Assembly: GCA_938050045.1 (NCBI GenBank)
Contig: CALLJS010000017.1
Coordinates: forward strand, 186,001-250,000
From: an uncultured Sphingomonadaceae bacterium
GTDB taxonomy: Bacteria > Pseudomonadota > Alphaproteobacteria > Sphingomonadales > Sphingomonadaceae
Reading direction: 5' to 3'
Length of the DNA stretch: 64,000 nucleotides
Below, piece after piece: positions 51,410-60,624 of the stretch (the stretch's first letter is position 1; every line of letters begins with the position of its first letter). The notes below the pieces were generated by a model. It was not told the origin of the DNA, searched no databases, and saw only the letters and a program-made list of their open reading frames with translations. Position numbers and translations under genes: made by a program.

Positions 51410-52391
51410 AATAGATCTCCGTTACCCGAAATTTGCCGTCAGTTTTTTTGATTTGCACGACGCAATCCACGAGCATTTTTAGCAACGCCCTAATATCGTC
51501 TCGCGCCAGATCGGAGCCGCCTTCGCTTTCCTTGACCAGCAAAGTCAGCTGTTCGAACGCCAGTTCGGCGGAATCGGCATGGATAGTGGTAATCGATCCT
51601 GGATGCCCTGAATTGACGTTGCGCAGGTAAAAGAACGCTGTTCCATCCCGCAGCTCCTGAAGCAAGATACGATCAGGGCGCATCCTGAGCGCGCTTTCCA
51701 GCAAATGTTTGGCAGTAACATTGGCGGTGCCTTGTCCGTCCTTTGCATAGAGCATGTGCACGGCATTCTTCTGGGGAACGATCAATTCGCGCGTGTCTTC
51801 GATGGTTAGGAGTCTTTCTTCGGGAGGGATCAACTGAATCAATCCCTTAGAAAATGTGGTTTTGCCAGAGCCGGTTGCACCCGAGATAAGAATGTTCAGC
51901 TTTGCTTTGACCGCAGCATCGAAGAACGCGACATGATGACCTGCGCGAAGCAGAGCGAGCAAGTCTAACTCATGCTGGCTGATCTTGTTTTCAGCAATCC
52001 GTGTGTTTTTGAACAAGCCCGCGGCCTCGAAATCATCTAATGTCATGGACACGCTTGATGGTTTGCGAATGGTGATTGAGACCGTTTCATCAGGAACAAC
52101 CGGCGGGACAATGATTTGCACCCGCTCGCCAGTTGGAAAAACGGTCGAAACTATCGGATTTTCGCGAGTAATATCCTGCGCTGTATAGGCCGCTGCAGCA
52201 GTTGCCAGCGCCATCAGCGTCTTGAAATCGAGCGATGGCTCATTTTCCCATGTCCAGCGTCCGCCCCGCTCTATGCCGACCTCACCGGGAAGATTGATAA
52301 CCAGTTCGGTGACGCTCGGATCATCCAGATATTTAGCTAAAGGCTGGGTCACGCTATCCAGAACAGCGGTGTTTTTACCCGGCGCGGCCAT
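51381..52391 (-). CDS. virB11: VirB11 secretion ATPase
   Basis: Hexameric traffic ATPase at the cytoplasmic base of the channel. The 336-residue protein has the N-terminal domain (SVTELVINLPGEVGIERGGRWTWEN), Walker A SGATGSGKTTFSK near residue 167, LTIEDTRELI, and the His-box HMLYAKDGQ region followed by LQELRDGTAFFYLRNVNSGHPGSITTIHAD. Its ATG shares one base with the virB10 stop (TAATG). Confidence 0.96.
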   Translation of the reverse strand: MAAPGKNTAVLDSVTQPLAKYLDDPSVTELVINLPGEVGIERGGRWTWENEPSLDFKTLMALATAAAAYTAQDITRENPIVSTVFPTGERVQIIVPPVVPDETVSITIRKPSSVSMTLDDFEAAGLFKNTRIAENKISQHELDLLALLRAGHHVAFFDAAVKAKLNILISGATGSGKTTFSKGLIQLIPPEERLLTIEDTRELIVPQKNAVHMLYAKDGQGTANVTAKHLLESALRMRPDRILLQELRDGTAFFYLRNVNSGHPGSITTIHADSAELAFEQLTLLVKESEGGSDLARDDIRALLKMLVDCVVQIKKTDGKFRVTEIYYDPEGRHAA

Positions 52392-53581
52392 TATTTAAGC
52401 GCAAGGCCGTAAACGGCCGAGAAATCGAAGTCCTGTGCGACGGTTATTCCAACGTCCTCACCCTGATTTTTGCGCAGGACCGGCTTGATGTCGCCATTCT
52501 GCTGCAAGACGGTGGAGGCTGCGTCAGATGGAACACGGGTTGTGTTCGAACCGTTATTTCCCACGGCCTCAGCACCAATTGTAGCCGCATCTTCGACAAG
52601 ACTGAAAAGCAAAGCGGTACCAAATCGTTTCCAGAAAAAATTCTCGACTTTACCGTCTACGCCGCCGCGACCAAGTGCGTCGGTTGCCGGCGAGCCCACG
52701 TCAATCGCGATGCCGCGCGGTGTCACTGCGCGCGTCCAAAGGACAAACAGGCGGTATTGTCCGCGATTGAGGCCGCCTTGATATTCGCCAAAGATTTTTG
52801 TGCCTTTTTCCAGAAGCACGACCCGGCCATTGTCGGAATAGACATTGCGCGGGACAATGCAGCTCACATAGCCGGGCTGACTGGAATCCATCGCGGTTTG
52901 TAGAACGCAAGGGATAAAACTTCCCGCTGTAATCAGGAAATTCAGGTCGGGAAGCGGACGAGCCTGCGCCTGCCCGATTACCGATGCTCGCCTCAGCGTA
53001 TCAAGATTGGTGGATTGCCGGGGCGACGTTTCTCCGGTGCTTGCACCACTACTAGCCGCGTTATAATTCGCTGCATTGGCTCCACCAGCACGTTCACCGC
53101 CATAGGCGATAAGCGTTGACCGGCGTGCAGCTTCGCGCAGCGCCTCAGCTGGCGATTGCTGCCGCGGTTGCACCGGGGCCGGAGCTTGGCCTTGCGGGGG
53201 TAAGGGCTGTTCGCCAATTGCTGGAACAACCGGCTCTCCGAGTGGGATGGGCGCATTGGGGTCTGTTCCAGCTTCTGCAAGCGTCGGTGCAATGACCGTT
53301 GCCGGATCATAATCTGCCGCTTCGAGCGCCGGTTTGGGTTTTACGGGCGGTAATTCTGAATTGCCAGTCAGCCCAGTTCCAAGTGCCAGAACGGTGAACA
53401 TCAGGGCACCAGCAGCGGCGGCAAAGCCGATCATCTTTTTCGGGTCCATCGCCGTGCCGGGGATCGACGGCATTTTACTGCTACGTTCGCCCGTAGGGCT
53501 GCGATCAATCTCGTCGGGACCAGGAGTCTGATCAACCGTGGGACGGTTTGAGGTTTGTTCTGGTTGGGTGATATCAGTCAT
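52391..53581 (-). CDS. virB10: VirB10 channel protein
   Basis: Spans both membranes and forms part of the outer-membrane core. The 396-residue protein has a cytoplasmic N-terminus, one membrane segment (IGFAAAAGALMFTVLALGTG near residue 50), a proline-rich periplasmic stretch, and the TrbI/VirB10 beta-barrel domain with GSFIPCVLQTAMDSSQPGYVSC and GTKIFGEYQGGLNRGQYRLFVLWTRA. The ATG at 53581 overlaps the virB9 stop by one base. Confidence 0.95.
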   Translation of the reverse strand: MTDITQPEQTSNRPTVDQTPGPDEIDRSPTGERSSKMPSIPGTAMDPKKMIGFAAAAGALMFTVLALGTGLTGNSELPPVKPKPALEAADYDPATVIAPTLAEAGTDPNAPIPLGEPVVPAIGEQPLPPQGQAPAPVQPRQQSPAEALREAARRSTLIAYGGERAGGANAANYNAASSGASTGETSPRQSTNLDTLRRASVIGQAQARPLPDLNFLITAGSFIPCVLQTAMDSSQPGYVSCIVPRNVYSDNGRVVLLEKGTKIFGEYQGGLNRGQYRLFVLWTRAVTPRGIAIDVGSPATDALGRGGVDGKVENFFWKRFGTALLFSLVEDAATIGAEAVGNNGSNTTRVPSDAASTVLQQNGDIKPVLRKNQGEDVGITVAQDFDFSAVYGLALK

Positions 53582-54441
53582 CAATTTGACTCCCCATCAT
53601 CTGTGCGCTCGACAATGCTTGAGGCCGTGCCGGTCTTGGGATCGCGTCCATAAAAATCAGGTGCGTCATTGTAGATGCACAGCACCTTCTTGCCGCGCCT
53701 CAAACGAAGCTGCGCAAACACGCCGTGGACAACCACAAATTCATCGCGAACATCGAACGGGACGATGCTCTCCGTGCCATCAGGATTGATTGCAAATATT
53801 GCCGGTAATTCGCGCTGGTTCGGAAAACGCAGGGCGGTAAATTGCCCGTTGTCAGTAATTTCAGAAGGCTGGATTTCCGATGATCCCTGAACGCTGTACT
53901 TGAGATTACGGGTGCCTTCGAGAACGCCAAGATCAAGCGCCGAGCGGATTGCGCCTGATTGCAGCGCGACGGCCTGTGCGTATGCCGCTTGGGTAGCAGC
54001 GGCTTGCGCCGCCGCTGCCTCTTCGCGCGGATAGCGGAAGGCTACCTTAAAAAAGGTATCAGCGGTTCGTTCGCCAATCGCGCCCCAGCGCGCGCTCAGC
54101 TCGAATGTATAGGTCCGGTTTCCGGTATTTGAACGCGTGATGACGATCAGATTGGTTGGGCCAGCTCGTTCGCGTGGCTTGATGAAGAGTGAATTTTCAG
54201 CCGGGGCAACTTCCCAGGATATCGTGTCGCCGAGCGCGACATGCTCGACGCGTTCGCCCGGAGAAAATACGATCTGCGTTGCCGACCGGAAGACACCGAC
54301 AATACGGAAGACCTGATTTTCGTCATAGATGACTTCGCGGATTCGGTTGTCTTGCGCCGTTGGCTGAGGGGTCTCACCAGCCATTATTGGCGATCCGCTA
54401 AACAGCAGCGCCAATAGGGTGAAGTTTTTTAGATTTTTCAT
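53581..54441 (-). CDS. virB9: VirB9 channel protein
   Basis: Outer-membrane core subunit. It begins with a signal peptide (LLALLFSGSPIMAG) and has the VirB9/CagX pattern: IREVIYDENQVFRIVGVFRSATQIVFSPGE, SLFIKPRERAGPTNLIVITR and, near the C-terminus, VVHGVFAQLRLRRGKKVLCIYNDAPDF. Length of 286 residues is typical. Its ATG overlaps the virB8 stop as ATGA. Confidence 0.95.
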   Translation of the reverse strand: MKNLKNFTLLALLFSGSPIMAGETPQPTAQDNRIREVIYDENQVFRIVGVFRSATQIVFSPGERVEHVALGDTISWEVAPAENSLFIKPRERAGPTNLIVITRSNTGNRTYTFELSARWGAIGERTADTFFKVAFRYPREEAAAAQAAATQAAYAQAVALQSGAIRSALDLGVLEGTRNLKYSVQGSSEIQPSEITDNGQFTALRFPNQRELPAIFAINPDGTESIVPFDVRDEFVVVHGVFAQLRLRRGKKVLCIYNDAPDFYGRDPKTGTASSIVERTDDGESN

Positions 54442-55124
54442 GGTGTGACCTCCAGATCAGCGCGGTAGGTTTGCACTTCCAGCCCCAGCGGATTTTTGAA
54501 CCGTTGCTGTTCGGTAGTTGGTGTGTCTGTGGTATCGTAGGTCACGGTTGCGATGGCCTGCGTGTCGGTAACGCGCGACCCCTGCTGGAGCGATTTGGTG
54601 AAGCGTATTTGCGCTACGTTTTCGGAGACGAATGTGACCGATTTAACCGCGATGAATACAGTATCGAGATCGGTAAAGACGTTCTGCGGTGAGCTTGCAT
54701 TGTCTTTGCTATAGAAGGCGGTCCAGCGTGCCTGTTCCTCGCGTGATGACATCGCCAGCACGCCCTCAAAGAACTCCTTGCGAGCCTGCGGTATCCAGCC
54801 CTCGCGGTTGCGAACGTAATCGGCGAGAAAATATTTGGCGACCGCTTCATTGTAGGTGATCTGGTTATCGCCCGACATCTGCGCGGTAATCTCACTAGCG
54901 CCGGTCGCCTTATCGACAGTGATGACATAGGGAGCGACGGTTTTAAGCGGCGTCAGCATTGCAACAGCGGCAACGCCGGTGATCGCAAGTCCGCTGGCAA
55001 TCGCGGCTACTATCCACGCGAGCCGTTTCGAACGCCGCGCTGCAACAAAGCGGTCGCGGTCCCAGCTTGCGCTTTCCGCAAAATAGGCTTTGAGATCATC
55101 TTTGTCGGTGACGCCGCCAGCCAT
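54438..55124 (-). CDS. virB8: VirB8 assembly factor
   Basis: Bitopic inner-membrane protein that nucleates channel assembly. The 228-residue protein has one membrane segment (WIVAAIASGLAITGVAAVAMLTPL near residue 45) and the periplasmic NTF2-like domain (TVAPYVITVDKATG, YFLADYVRNREGWIP, PLGLEVQTYRADLEV). It starts 3 bp after the preceding small gene. Confidence 0.95.
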   Translation of the reverse strand: MAGGVTDKDDLKAYFAESASWDRDRFVAARRSKRLAWIVAAIASGLAITGVAAVAMLTPLKTVAPYVITVDKATGASEITAQMSGDNQITYNEAVAKYFLADYVRNREGWIPQARKEFFEGVLAMSSREEQARWTAFYSKDNASSPQNVFTDLDTVFIAVKSVTFVSENVAQIRFTKSLQQGSRVTDTQAIATVTYDTTDTPTTEQQRFKNPLGLEVQTYRADLEVTP

Positions 55125-55127
55125 CGC

Positions 55128-55484
55128 TCAGCAACTCTGATAAACGCGCTTTTGCTGCGCGCTGCTGATAGGTGGGACTATGGTTTGGGCCTTGGTGCTG
55201 GGCCTTGTTGCGGGTTTTGGGAGCGTAGATGATTTGCTCGGGAATACTTCAACACCTTCACTTTTCGGTTCTTCGCCCGGTTCATTACCGGACGGCTGAC
55301 TTGCAGGCGTTGATGTTCCGGTCTCGGGATCGACGGTCGGCAATATAGAGCCGTAAGGGTTGGCTGGCCTGCGCTTCTTGCCGTCGCACTCGGAGAGCTT
55401 GGGCGATTTTGGTGCAGCTACAATAGGGCTGGCAGGTATCGAGATTGCCAAGGCGGCAATCAAAGCTATGATATGTTTACGCAT
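55128..55484 (-). CDS. Small exported protein in the virB7 position
   Basis: A 118-residue protein with a Sec signal peptide (MRKHIIALIAALAISIPASPIVAA). The mature part is proline-, serine- and lysine-rich and likely unstructured, ending QKRVYQSC. It lies between virB6 and virB8, where virB7 normally sits, but has no lipobox cysteine after the signal. It may replace VirB7 or be an unrelated periplasmic subunit. Start chosen at 55484 because of the clear signal peptide; upstream starts fall in virB6. I do not recognise a family. Confidence 0.65.
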   Translation of the reverse strand: MRKHIIALIAALAISIPASPIVAAPKSPKLSECDGKKRRPANPYGSILPTVDPETGTSTPASQPSGNEPGEEPKSEGVEVFPSKSSTLPKPATRPSTKAQTIVPPISSAQQKRVYQSC

Positions 55485-55494
55485 AATTTGCTCC

Positions 55495-56490
55495 TCAATT
55501 TGTTCCGCGACTGACCGAACCTGATGTCCGCATTCTTGCGATGCCGCGTGCGAAGCCCCGTTCGATGGCTTTACTGGTTGCCTGTGCACCGGTCGCTCCG
55601 CGTCCGACAACGAACCCGCCTGCTGCTGCGATTGCCGAGGCAAACTGGTTGGCGAGGGCGGGGCCGCCGCCACCGAGCGATGCGGCTAGCATGGGAATTT
55701 GCAGGAAAAAGAAAAAGCCGAGCGCGTAGAAGGCCAGAGCTTTGATAGCGGCCATGCCAATTTCGTCATTTTCTGAAATGGTGGCGATGATTGCTTCGCC
55801 GGTCTGGGTAAGAAACAGCGTCAGAACGAGCGCGAAGACGATCAGCATCAGATAATTGATGCACGCACCTAGCCAGGCAAAGAAATAACCGCGTGTGGAC
55901 TCAAACAGAAGTGCCGCGACAAAGAGCGGACCGACCACCGATAACAAAGCCAATGCGAACAGGCCAAACGCGCTGATGACGAAGCCGATAGCAGCACATA
56001 GCAAGGTGGCTATAAGGACCATCACCACCAAAAAACCCGAAAAGACGGCATAGCCAATATCAGGAAGCGTGCCTTGCGTTTCCTGATAATTGGCCGCGAT
56101 CTTGCGCATGGTGTTGGCGGTTTCAAATCCGGTTCCTGCCAGCTTGTCATAAAAACCGCCAAGACCGCCAACATCCGCGCCGCCAAGAGCGCTGGCGAAC
56201 TGGCTTGGTAGGCCGCCAAGCGCAAACATCCCGATCTGGGTTCCGTAAAGCGATGTGACGGCGAAATAGAGGAGCGCGAGCTGGCAACCGCGATAGGCAT
56301 ATTCGCGGAATGGATATTGCACAGCGCCGCGCATGATCGCGTAACCCAGCAGCGAAATATAAATCACGATACCGATCCGCAGCGCAGGCGATACAATGCC
56401 GATTATTGCAGCATATTTACCAACGATCGCGCCCAAGGCGGAATTAAGCGCCTCAAACATCGTGGTAAAAACATGATCGCTAAAATCCAT
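55495..56490 (-). CDS. virB6: VirB6/TrbL inner-membrane channel protein
   Basis: Polytopic inner-membrane component. The 331-residue protein has at least six hydrophobic segments (for example AAIIGIVSPALRIGIVIYIS, LLCAAIGFVISAFGLFALAL and AFYALGFFFFLQIPMLAA) and the TrbL/VirB6 core WLGACINYLMLIVFALVLTLF. It follows the EexN-like gene and precedes the virB7-position gene. Confidence 0.92.
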   Translation of the reverse strand: MDFSDHVFTTMFEALNSALGAIVGKYAAIIGIVSPALRIGIVIYISLLGYAIMRGAVQYPFREYAYRGCQLALLYFAVTSLYGTQIGMFALGGLPSQFASALGGADVGGLGGFYDKLAGTGFETANTMRKIAANYQETQGTLPDIGYAVFSGFLVVMVLIATLLCAAIGFVISAFGLFALALLSVVGPLFVAALLFESTRGYFFAWLGACINYLMLIVFALVLTLFLTQTGEAIIATISENDEIGMAAIKALAFYALGFFFFLQIPMLAASLGGGGPALANQFASAIAAAGGFVVGRGATGAQATSKAIERGFARGIARMRTSGSVSRGTN

Positions 56491-56518
56491 TTCGGTACTT
56501 GGTCCTTTTGGCTTGTTT

Positions 56519-56782
56519 CTATTGGGTTAATTGAAGCTGTGACTTGGCGAATGCTGCTGCACGGCAGTTGGTCGTGACCACCGCAGGCTGCGCGCTTACA
56601 GGGATATTCGAACCTGACCATCGCCGACAAATTTCCTGCATTGACTCGATCTCGGCAGGGTGGGCAGCATAATATTTCCAACTTCTGGCTGGCATATTGC
56701 TGTCCGTCCCGTCCGAAGTCTCAGACGCGCCGCACCCCGTGAGCAATAACAGGATCGTAAGGGGCACGGCGCGCATGGTCAC
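56519..56782 (-). CDS. EexN-like entry-exclusion lipoprotein
   Basis: An 87-residue lipoprotein: signal peptide with lipobox LLTGC, then SWKYYAAHPAEIESMQEICRRWSG and TTNCRAAAFAKSQ, the pattern of the EexN family located between virB5 and virB6 in related conjugative systems. Such proteins hinder re-entry of the same element. The ATG overlaps the virB5 stop by 4 bp. Confidence 0.8.
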   Translation of the reverse strand: MTMRAVPLTILLLLTGCGASETSDGTDSNMPARSWKYYAAHPAEIESMQEICRRWSGSNIPVSAQPAVVTTNCRAAAFAKSQLQLTQ

Positions 56783-57483
56783 TGTCCCCGGTAGTAGCGG
56801 CTTGCTTCATCAAGCTTTTGTGCCAGGGCAGCTTGGCCCTCGGCGGCGCGGGCGCGTTCCTGTGCTTGCTGCTGCAAAGCAATCGCCTGCAAACGAAGCT
56901 GGTCATTTTGCATTGCGGCGGATTCCAATTGTAACCTTGCGGTCAAATCAGCGACTTCTTTAGCTGTGGTTGCGGTTGTCAATCTGCTGCGTAATTGGTC
57001 GAGTCCTTGCGCCCGCGAGGTAACGGCAGCGCCGACATTTTCTGCAAGGCCGGCATTGATACCGATGTTACGCGCATTAAGATCAAACGCAGCGCGCGAC
57101 TGCTCCGAGCCTGCGAGACCAAGCCGGTCAAGAAGTCCGCGATAGACTTCATCGGCCTTTGCGCGGCCCGCGCCAACAACATTGAGATCGCCAGTTCCAA
57201 ACCCTTCGAGCGAACCGTTTGATGTATCGAGTTCGCGTAGCGCATCAGTTTTGAGCTGCTGGGCTAATGTCGGAATATCAGTGAGCTTGTTCAAATCCTC
57301 ATAGAGCCTTTGAGCTTCGGCAATTTGCTCTTTGCCTTGCTTCACCATTTCCAAGGTTTGCCGAACGGTATTGATCTGCTGGATCAGGCTGGCGCTATCA
57401 TGGACGGGCATACCTTGGCCAAATGCGGGGAGCGGTGATGCGACAAGCAGCGTTGCTCCTAGTAGCTGGATCATTTTTTTCAT
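56779..57483 (-). CDS. virB5: VirB5 minor pilus protein
   Basis: Periplasmic pilus-tip subunit. A signal peptide (MIQLLGATLLVASPLPAFG, cleavage after AFG) precedes a long helical domain (LIQQINTVRQTLEMVKQGKEQIAEAQRLY, then a C-terminal coiled segment with many Q and A), as in the VirB5/TrbJ family. The ATG at 57483 is preferred because AAGG lies about 7 bases upstream; an ATG six codons earlier is possible. Confidence 0.88.
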   Translation of the reverse strand: MKKMIQLLGATLLVASPLPAFGQGMPVHDSASLIQQINTVRQTLEMVKQGKEQIAEAQRLYEDLNKLTDIPTLAQQLKTDALRELDTSNGSLEGFGTGDLNVVGAGRAKADEVYRGLLDRLGLAGSEQSRAAFDLNARNIGINAGLAENVGAAVTSRAQGLDQLRSRLTTATTAKEVADLTARLQLESAAMQNDQLRLQAIALQQQAQERARAAEGQAALAQKLDEASRYYRGQ

Positions 57484-57522
57484 CGTCTTACCTTTCTTCA
57501 TGGTTCAGCGTCTTGTTTGGGT

Positions 57523-59916
57523 TCAGCTGGGACGCCTCCGGCTATGGAAGAGGGGAAGCCAGATGGCAGGATCGCTTCCTGCCTCGGCAATAATTTCATC
57601 GACTTGGGCTGTGGTTTCGGCGCGGCCCGACAGGACGGCCAGCGCGTCATCAAGCCCGCTCAGGTCAAGTTCGACCACCACACTGTCATGGCCCTGCTTG
57701 ACCAGAAACTTGTGGCTTTCAGGCGAGAGATCTTCGCGCACGAGTTTGAATTCGGCTTCTGACAATGCGAACCCGTCGACATAATCGCGCCGGGCACCAA
57801 ATGGATTTGGTAGCATGATCTTAGTGGCGACTTGTTCGAGGATAGAATGGCTTATGTCGCTTTTGAGCGCATCAGCGGGCGACTGTGTGGCGAAGATCAG
57901 CAAGGCATTGCGTTTGCGATAGGTTTTAAGCCCGTCCTGCGCGAAGCGCCGAAACGCTTCATCGCCTAGCGCCTTCCAGAATTCGTCGATGCATATAATC
58001 ATCCGCTCGCCGGTTAATAGCTGGTCGATCCGGTGAAACAGATACAGCATGACGGGCGTGCGGATATCGGCGTTGTCCAGGAAGTCGGTCATGTCGAAAC
58101 CGATGAACCGCGCATCAAGCGTCATGCTGTCATGCGCATTGTCGAACACCCAACCGAGCGAGCCTTCCGACGTCCATTTCTCCAATCGAGCACCAACCCC
58201 GCTTGCATCTTTCATACCGAGCATCGAGCGTAGCGCGCTTAGAGACCGCTCGCTGACAGGCAGCTTCATTACAGCATTTATACCATCTTCGATCCTTCGC
58301 TCTTCCTGGACCGAGATGGGTTTGCCATCGGCGCGGACCAATTGGCGGATGAATATCGACAAGAAGCTCTTATCCGGGGCGCAGTCAGTCAGCGCTTTGA
58401 GCGGAGAGAAGCCTGTGGCGATGCCATTGTGCAATGCTAGATAAGTGCCGCCACTTGCCCGCACGAAAATTTGCGCGCCGCGATCTTTATCGATGAATAT
58501 CTGCTGTGCGCCGGTTTTTTCCGCTTGTGCCATCAGGAAGTTAAGCAGCACAGTCTTGCCGCCGCCGGAGGGACCAATGATCAGCGTGTGACCTAGATCG
58601 CCTTTATGGAAATTGAAGAAATAGGGGCTGCGCGCGCTGGTCTTTAGAAGCGCTATGGCTTCGTCCCAATGGTTGCCGTTCGCCTGTCCCGCGGGAAAAG
58701 TATGGAATGGCGAAAAGGCGGCGAAATTGAGCGATGTGATGGGCGCTGGCCGGGCGCGCCACGCGAAATTGCCGACAAGCTGCGACCAATAGGCAGCTTC
58801 AAGCGCTGCTCCCTCGCGCGCCGCCACCATGCCTGTATCGGCAAGAGCGGCGCGGGCCACAGACATATGATCTCGCAAGGCGCGCATACTGGTCCCATAT
58901 ACGGCAAGCGTGAAATGGTGATCGCCCAGAACGAAGCGATTTGACATCAGATCGTCGCTTGCATCAATCAGCGCATCTGCCTGACTGACCGCGCGGTCGC
59001 CTGAATTTTCCATTTGCGTCATGCGCAGGCGGAATTTCTCGGTTGCCGCCGCTCGCCCGAGGAAGGTGAAAGATTGTGTCAGCACGAACCCGAAATCGAC
59101 TGACAGCAACGCCTCAAACTGGCGCGGGGTGGTTTGCGCGGGATATTCGCGGATACCGAAAATTCCGCCAAAGGCAGATGTGTCGGCACCGCGAACCTCA
59201 ATGGTTTCCGCGCCGAAAATCGTCCGCGCGCGGTAAAGCGCGCCGCCCAGATGCCCGCGCACGACGGGAACCCGGACATGACGTCCGGTCATTACCATGT
59301 CCGCGACTTCCATCGTTTCGGAAAACATCAATCCGCGATGTTCATATATCCCGCAGCGGCGCGGCTGACAGCGGGCCATGAGCTTTTCGAAATCGCGCCC
59401 TTTATCATCGAGCAATTCGACTAGTGCCTCGTCTATCAGCGGACCTTTGTCCGCCTGCTTCGATACCTTGCGTTTAAAGAGCTGGATGATCTTGTCGCTT
59501 CCCGTTGCAGAAGGGCGAATGACAAGGCTGACGAAGAAGCGGTTGATGAACATCCGTTCCCGGTTGATGCGGCCAAAATAGGCGCGGTCCAGATCGGCAG
59601 CGAAACCAGATTTGAATGCCCCGCCCGGATATTGATCCACGCGCATCCTGATCAAATGCGTCCAGACTGACAGACGTTCGTCATGCAGGTTGCGCAGCAA
59701 TCCATTTAACTTAGTATGCCAGTCGTTGAGATCACGCACATCCGATGTCTCGAAGGCGCGGCCCGTGAGTTCGAAAGTCAGCATGATGTCACCAGAATCA
59801 AGCGCCACCATTTGATCGTCTATATGGCGAGCATAGGGCAGAAACCTTTCAGGCGTTGCCTCGCGCTGCGCTATCTTTAGCGGCACAGCATTGTTGGAGG
59901 TGAGCGATCTACCCAT
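57523..59916 (-). CDS. virB4: VirB4 ATPase
   Basis: The largest channel ATPase, 797 residues. N-terminal CagE/VirB4 domain (FLPYARHIDDQMVALDSGDIMLTFELTG), then Walker A GPSGGGKTVLLN near residue 453, Walker B MIICIDEFWKAL near residue 635 and FATQSPADALKSDISHSI. The ATG at 59916 overlaps the virB3 stop by 8 bp; a TTG three codons earlier is less likely. Confidence 0.96.
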   Translation of the reverse strand: MGRSLTSNNAVPLKIAQREATPERFLPYARHIDDQMVALDSGDIMLTFELTGRAFETSDVRDLNDWHTKLNGLLRNLHDERLSVWTHLIRMRVDQYPGGAFKSGFAADLDRAYFGRINRERMFINRFFVSLVIRPSATGSDKIIQLFKRKVSKQADKGPLIDEALVELLDDKGRDFEKLMARCQPRRCGIYEHRGLMFSETMEVADMVMTGRHVRVPVVRGHLGGALYRARTIFGAETIEVRGADTSAFGGIFGIREYPAQTTPRQFEALLSVDFGFVLTQSFTFLGRAAATEKFRLRMTQMENSGDRAVSQADALIDASDDLMSNRFVLGDHHFTLAVYGTSMRALRDHMSVARAALADTGMVAAREGAALEAAYWSQLVGNFAWRARPAPITSLNFAAFSPFHTFPAGQANGNHWDEAIALLKTSARSPYFFNFHKGDLGHTLIIGPSGGGKTVLLNFLMAQAEKTGAQQIFIDKDRGAQIFVRASGGTYLALHNGIATGFSPLKALTDCAPDKSFLSIFIRQLVRADGKPISVQEERRIEDGINAVMKLPVSERSLSALRSMLGMKDASGVGARLEKWTSEGSLGWVFDNAHDSMTLDARFIGFDMTDFLDNADIRTPVMLYLFHRIDQLLTGERMIICIDEFWKALGDEAFRRFAQDGLKTYRKRNALLIFATQSPADALKSDISHSILEQVATKIMLPNPFGARRDYVDGFALSEAEFKLVREDLSPESHKFLVKQGHDSVVVELDLSGLDDALAVLSGRAETTAQVDEIIAEAGSDPAIWLPLFHSRRRPS

Positions 59917-60253
59917 GACGACCAAAGCCTTTCCGGCGCAGGCCCGTTAAAGGCAGCGGCGAGTAGCTGCTGCCGCCCCAGAACGCTCGGTTTCGATTGC
60001 CCGCTTTCGTTCGGCCCCAAAGGAACAGCAGACGAAACGCATTGACATCGTGCCGCACGATCAGCCGTGAGATTGAATAGCCAAAAGCTGCGATCAATGC
60101 GGCATAGAGTGGGCTGTTGCTTTGAATCAGTACCGATGCGCTGGCGATTAACAGTAACACCGCCGCTTCAATTGGAATCCCCGCCCAGAGCGCCGGGCGC
60201 GTCACCGCGAGGAACAGCGTGTTTTTTGTCAGATTTTCGGTTTGCTCGTTCAT
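59909..60253 (-). CDS. virB3: VirB3 inner-membrane protein
   Basis: A 114-residue VirB3 with the family start TLFLAVTRPALWAGIPIEAAVLLL and a second hydrophobic segment LYAALIAAFGYSISRLIVRHD, followed by FRLLFLWGRTKAGNRNRAFWGGSSYSP. It works together with VirB4, whose gene it overlaps. Start chosen at 60253 to begin just before the first membrane segment. Confidence 0.93.
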   Translation of the reverse strand: MNEQTENLTKNTLFLAVTRPALWAGIPIEAAVLLLIASASVLIQSNSPLYAALIAAFGYSISRLIVRHDVNAFRLLFLWGRTKAGNRNRAFWGGSSYSPLPLTGLRRKGFGRHG

Positions 60254-60258
60254 CGCCG

Positions 60259-60624
60259 TCAACCTGCAATGAGACCGACGATGGAATCCGCCGAGAAGAC
60301 TATGGCGATGCCAATGATGACCGTCACTAGAACAGCGGTCGAGGCGCGGCCTGTAAACCACAGTAGGCCGGTTACAATTACGGCGATGACCGCCAGTGTG
60401 CGGAGAAGCGTCGATGATAAAAGCCCGCGCACGTTGCTAGCAAAACTCTCTAGGTTTTGTGCGTAGGCTGGCTCGGCGAGCGCGAGCGAAATGAACATCG
60501 AAGACAAGAGGGCTATGCTCCAGAACACCGCGCCTTGGCACATGTTTTGAAGCTGGCTAGATTTTGCCGCACGAGATGTGCGCCGCACGTTAGCGCGGCG
60601 TACCAAATTTAGGATCGTGCTCAT
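60259..60624 (-). CDS. virB2: VirB2 major pilin
   Basis: A 121-residue prepilin. A long N-terminal leader ends at AEPAYAQN, after which the mature part has two hydrophobic helices (LLRTLAVIAVIVTGLLWFTG and TAVLVTVIIGIAIVFSADSIVGLI), as in TrbC/VirB2 pilins. Its ATG overlaps the virB1 stop by 4 bp. Confidence 0.93.
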   Translation of the reverse strand: MSTILNLVRRANVRRTSRAAKSSQLQNMCQGAVFWSIALLSSMFISLALAEPAYAQNLESFASNVRGLLSSTLLRTLAVIAVIVTGLLWFTGRASTAVLVTVIIGIAIVFSADSIVGLIAG

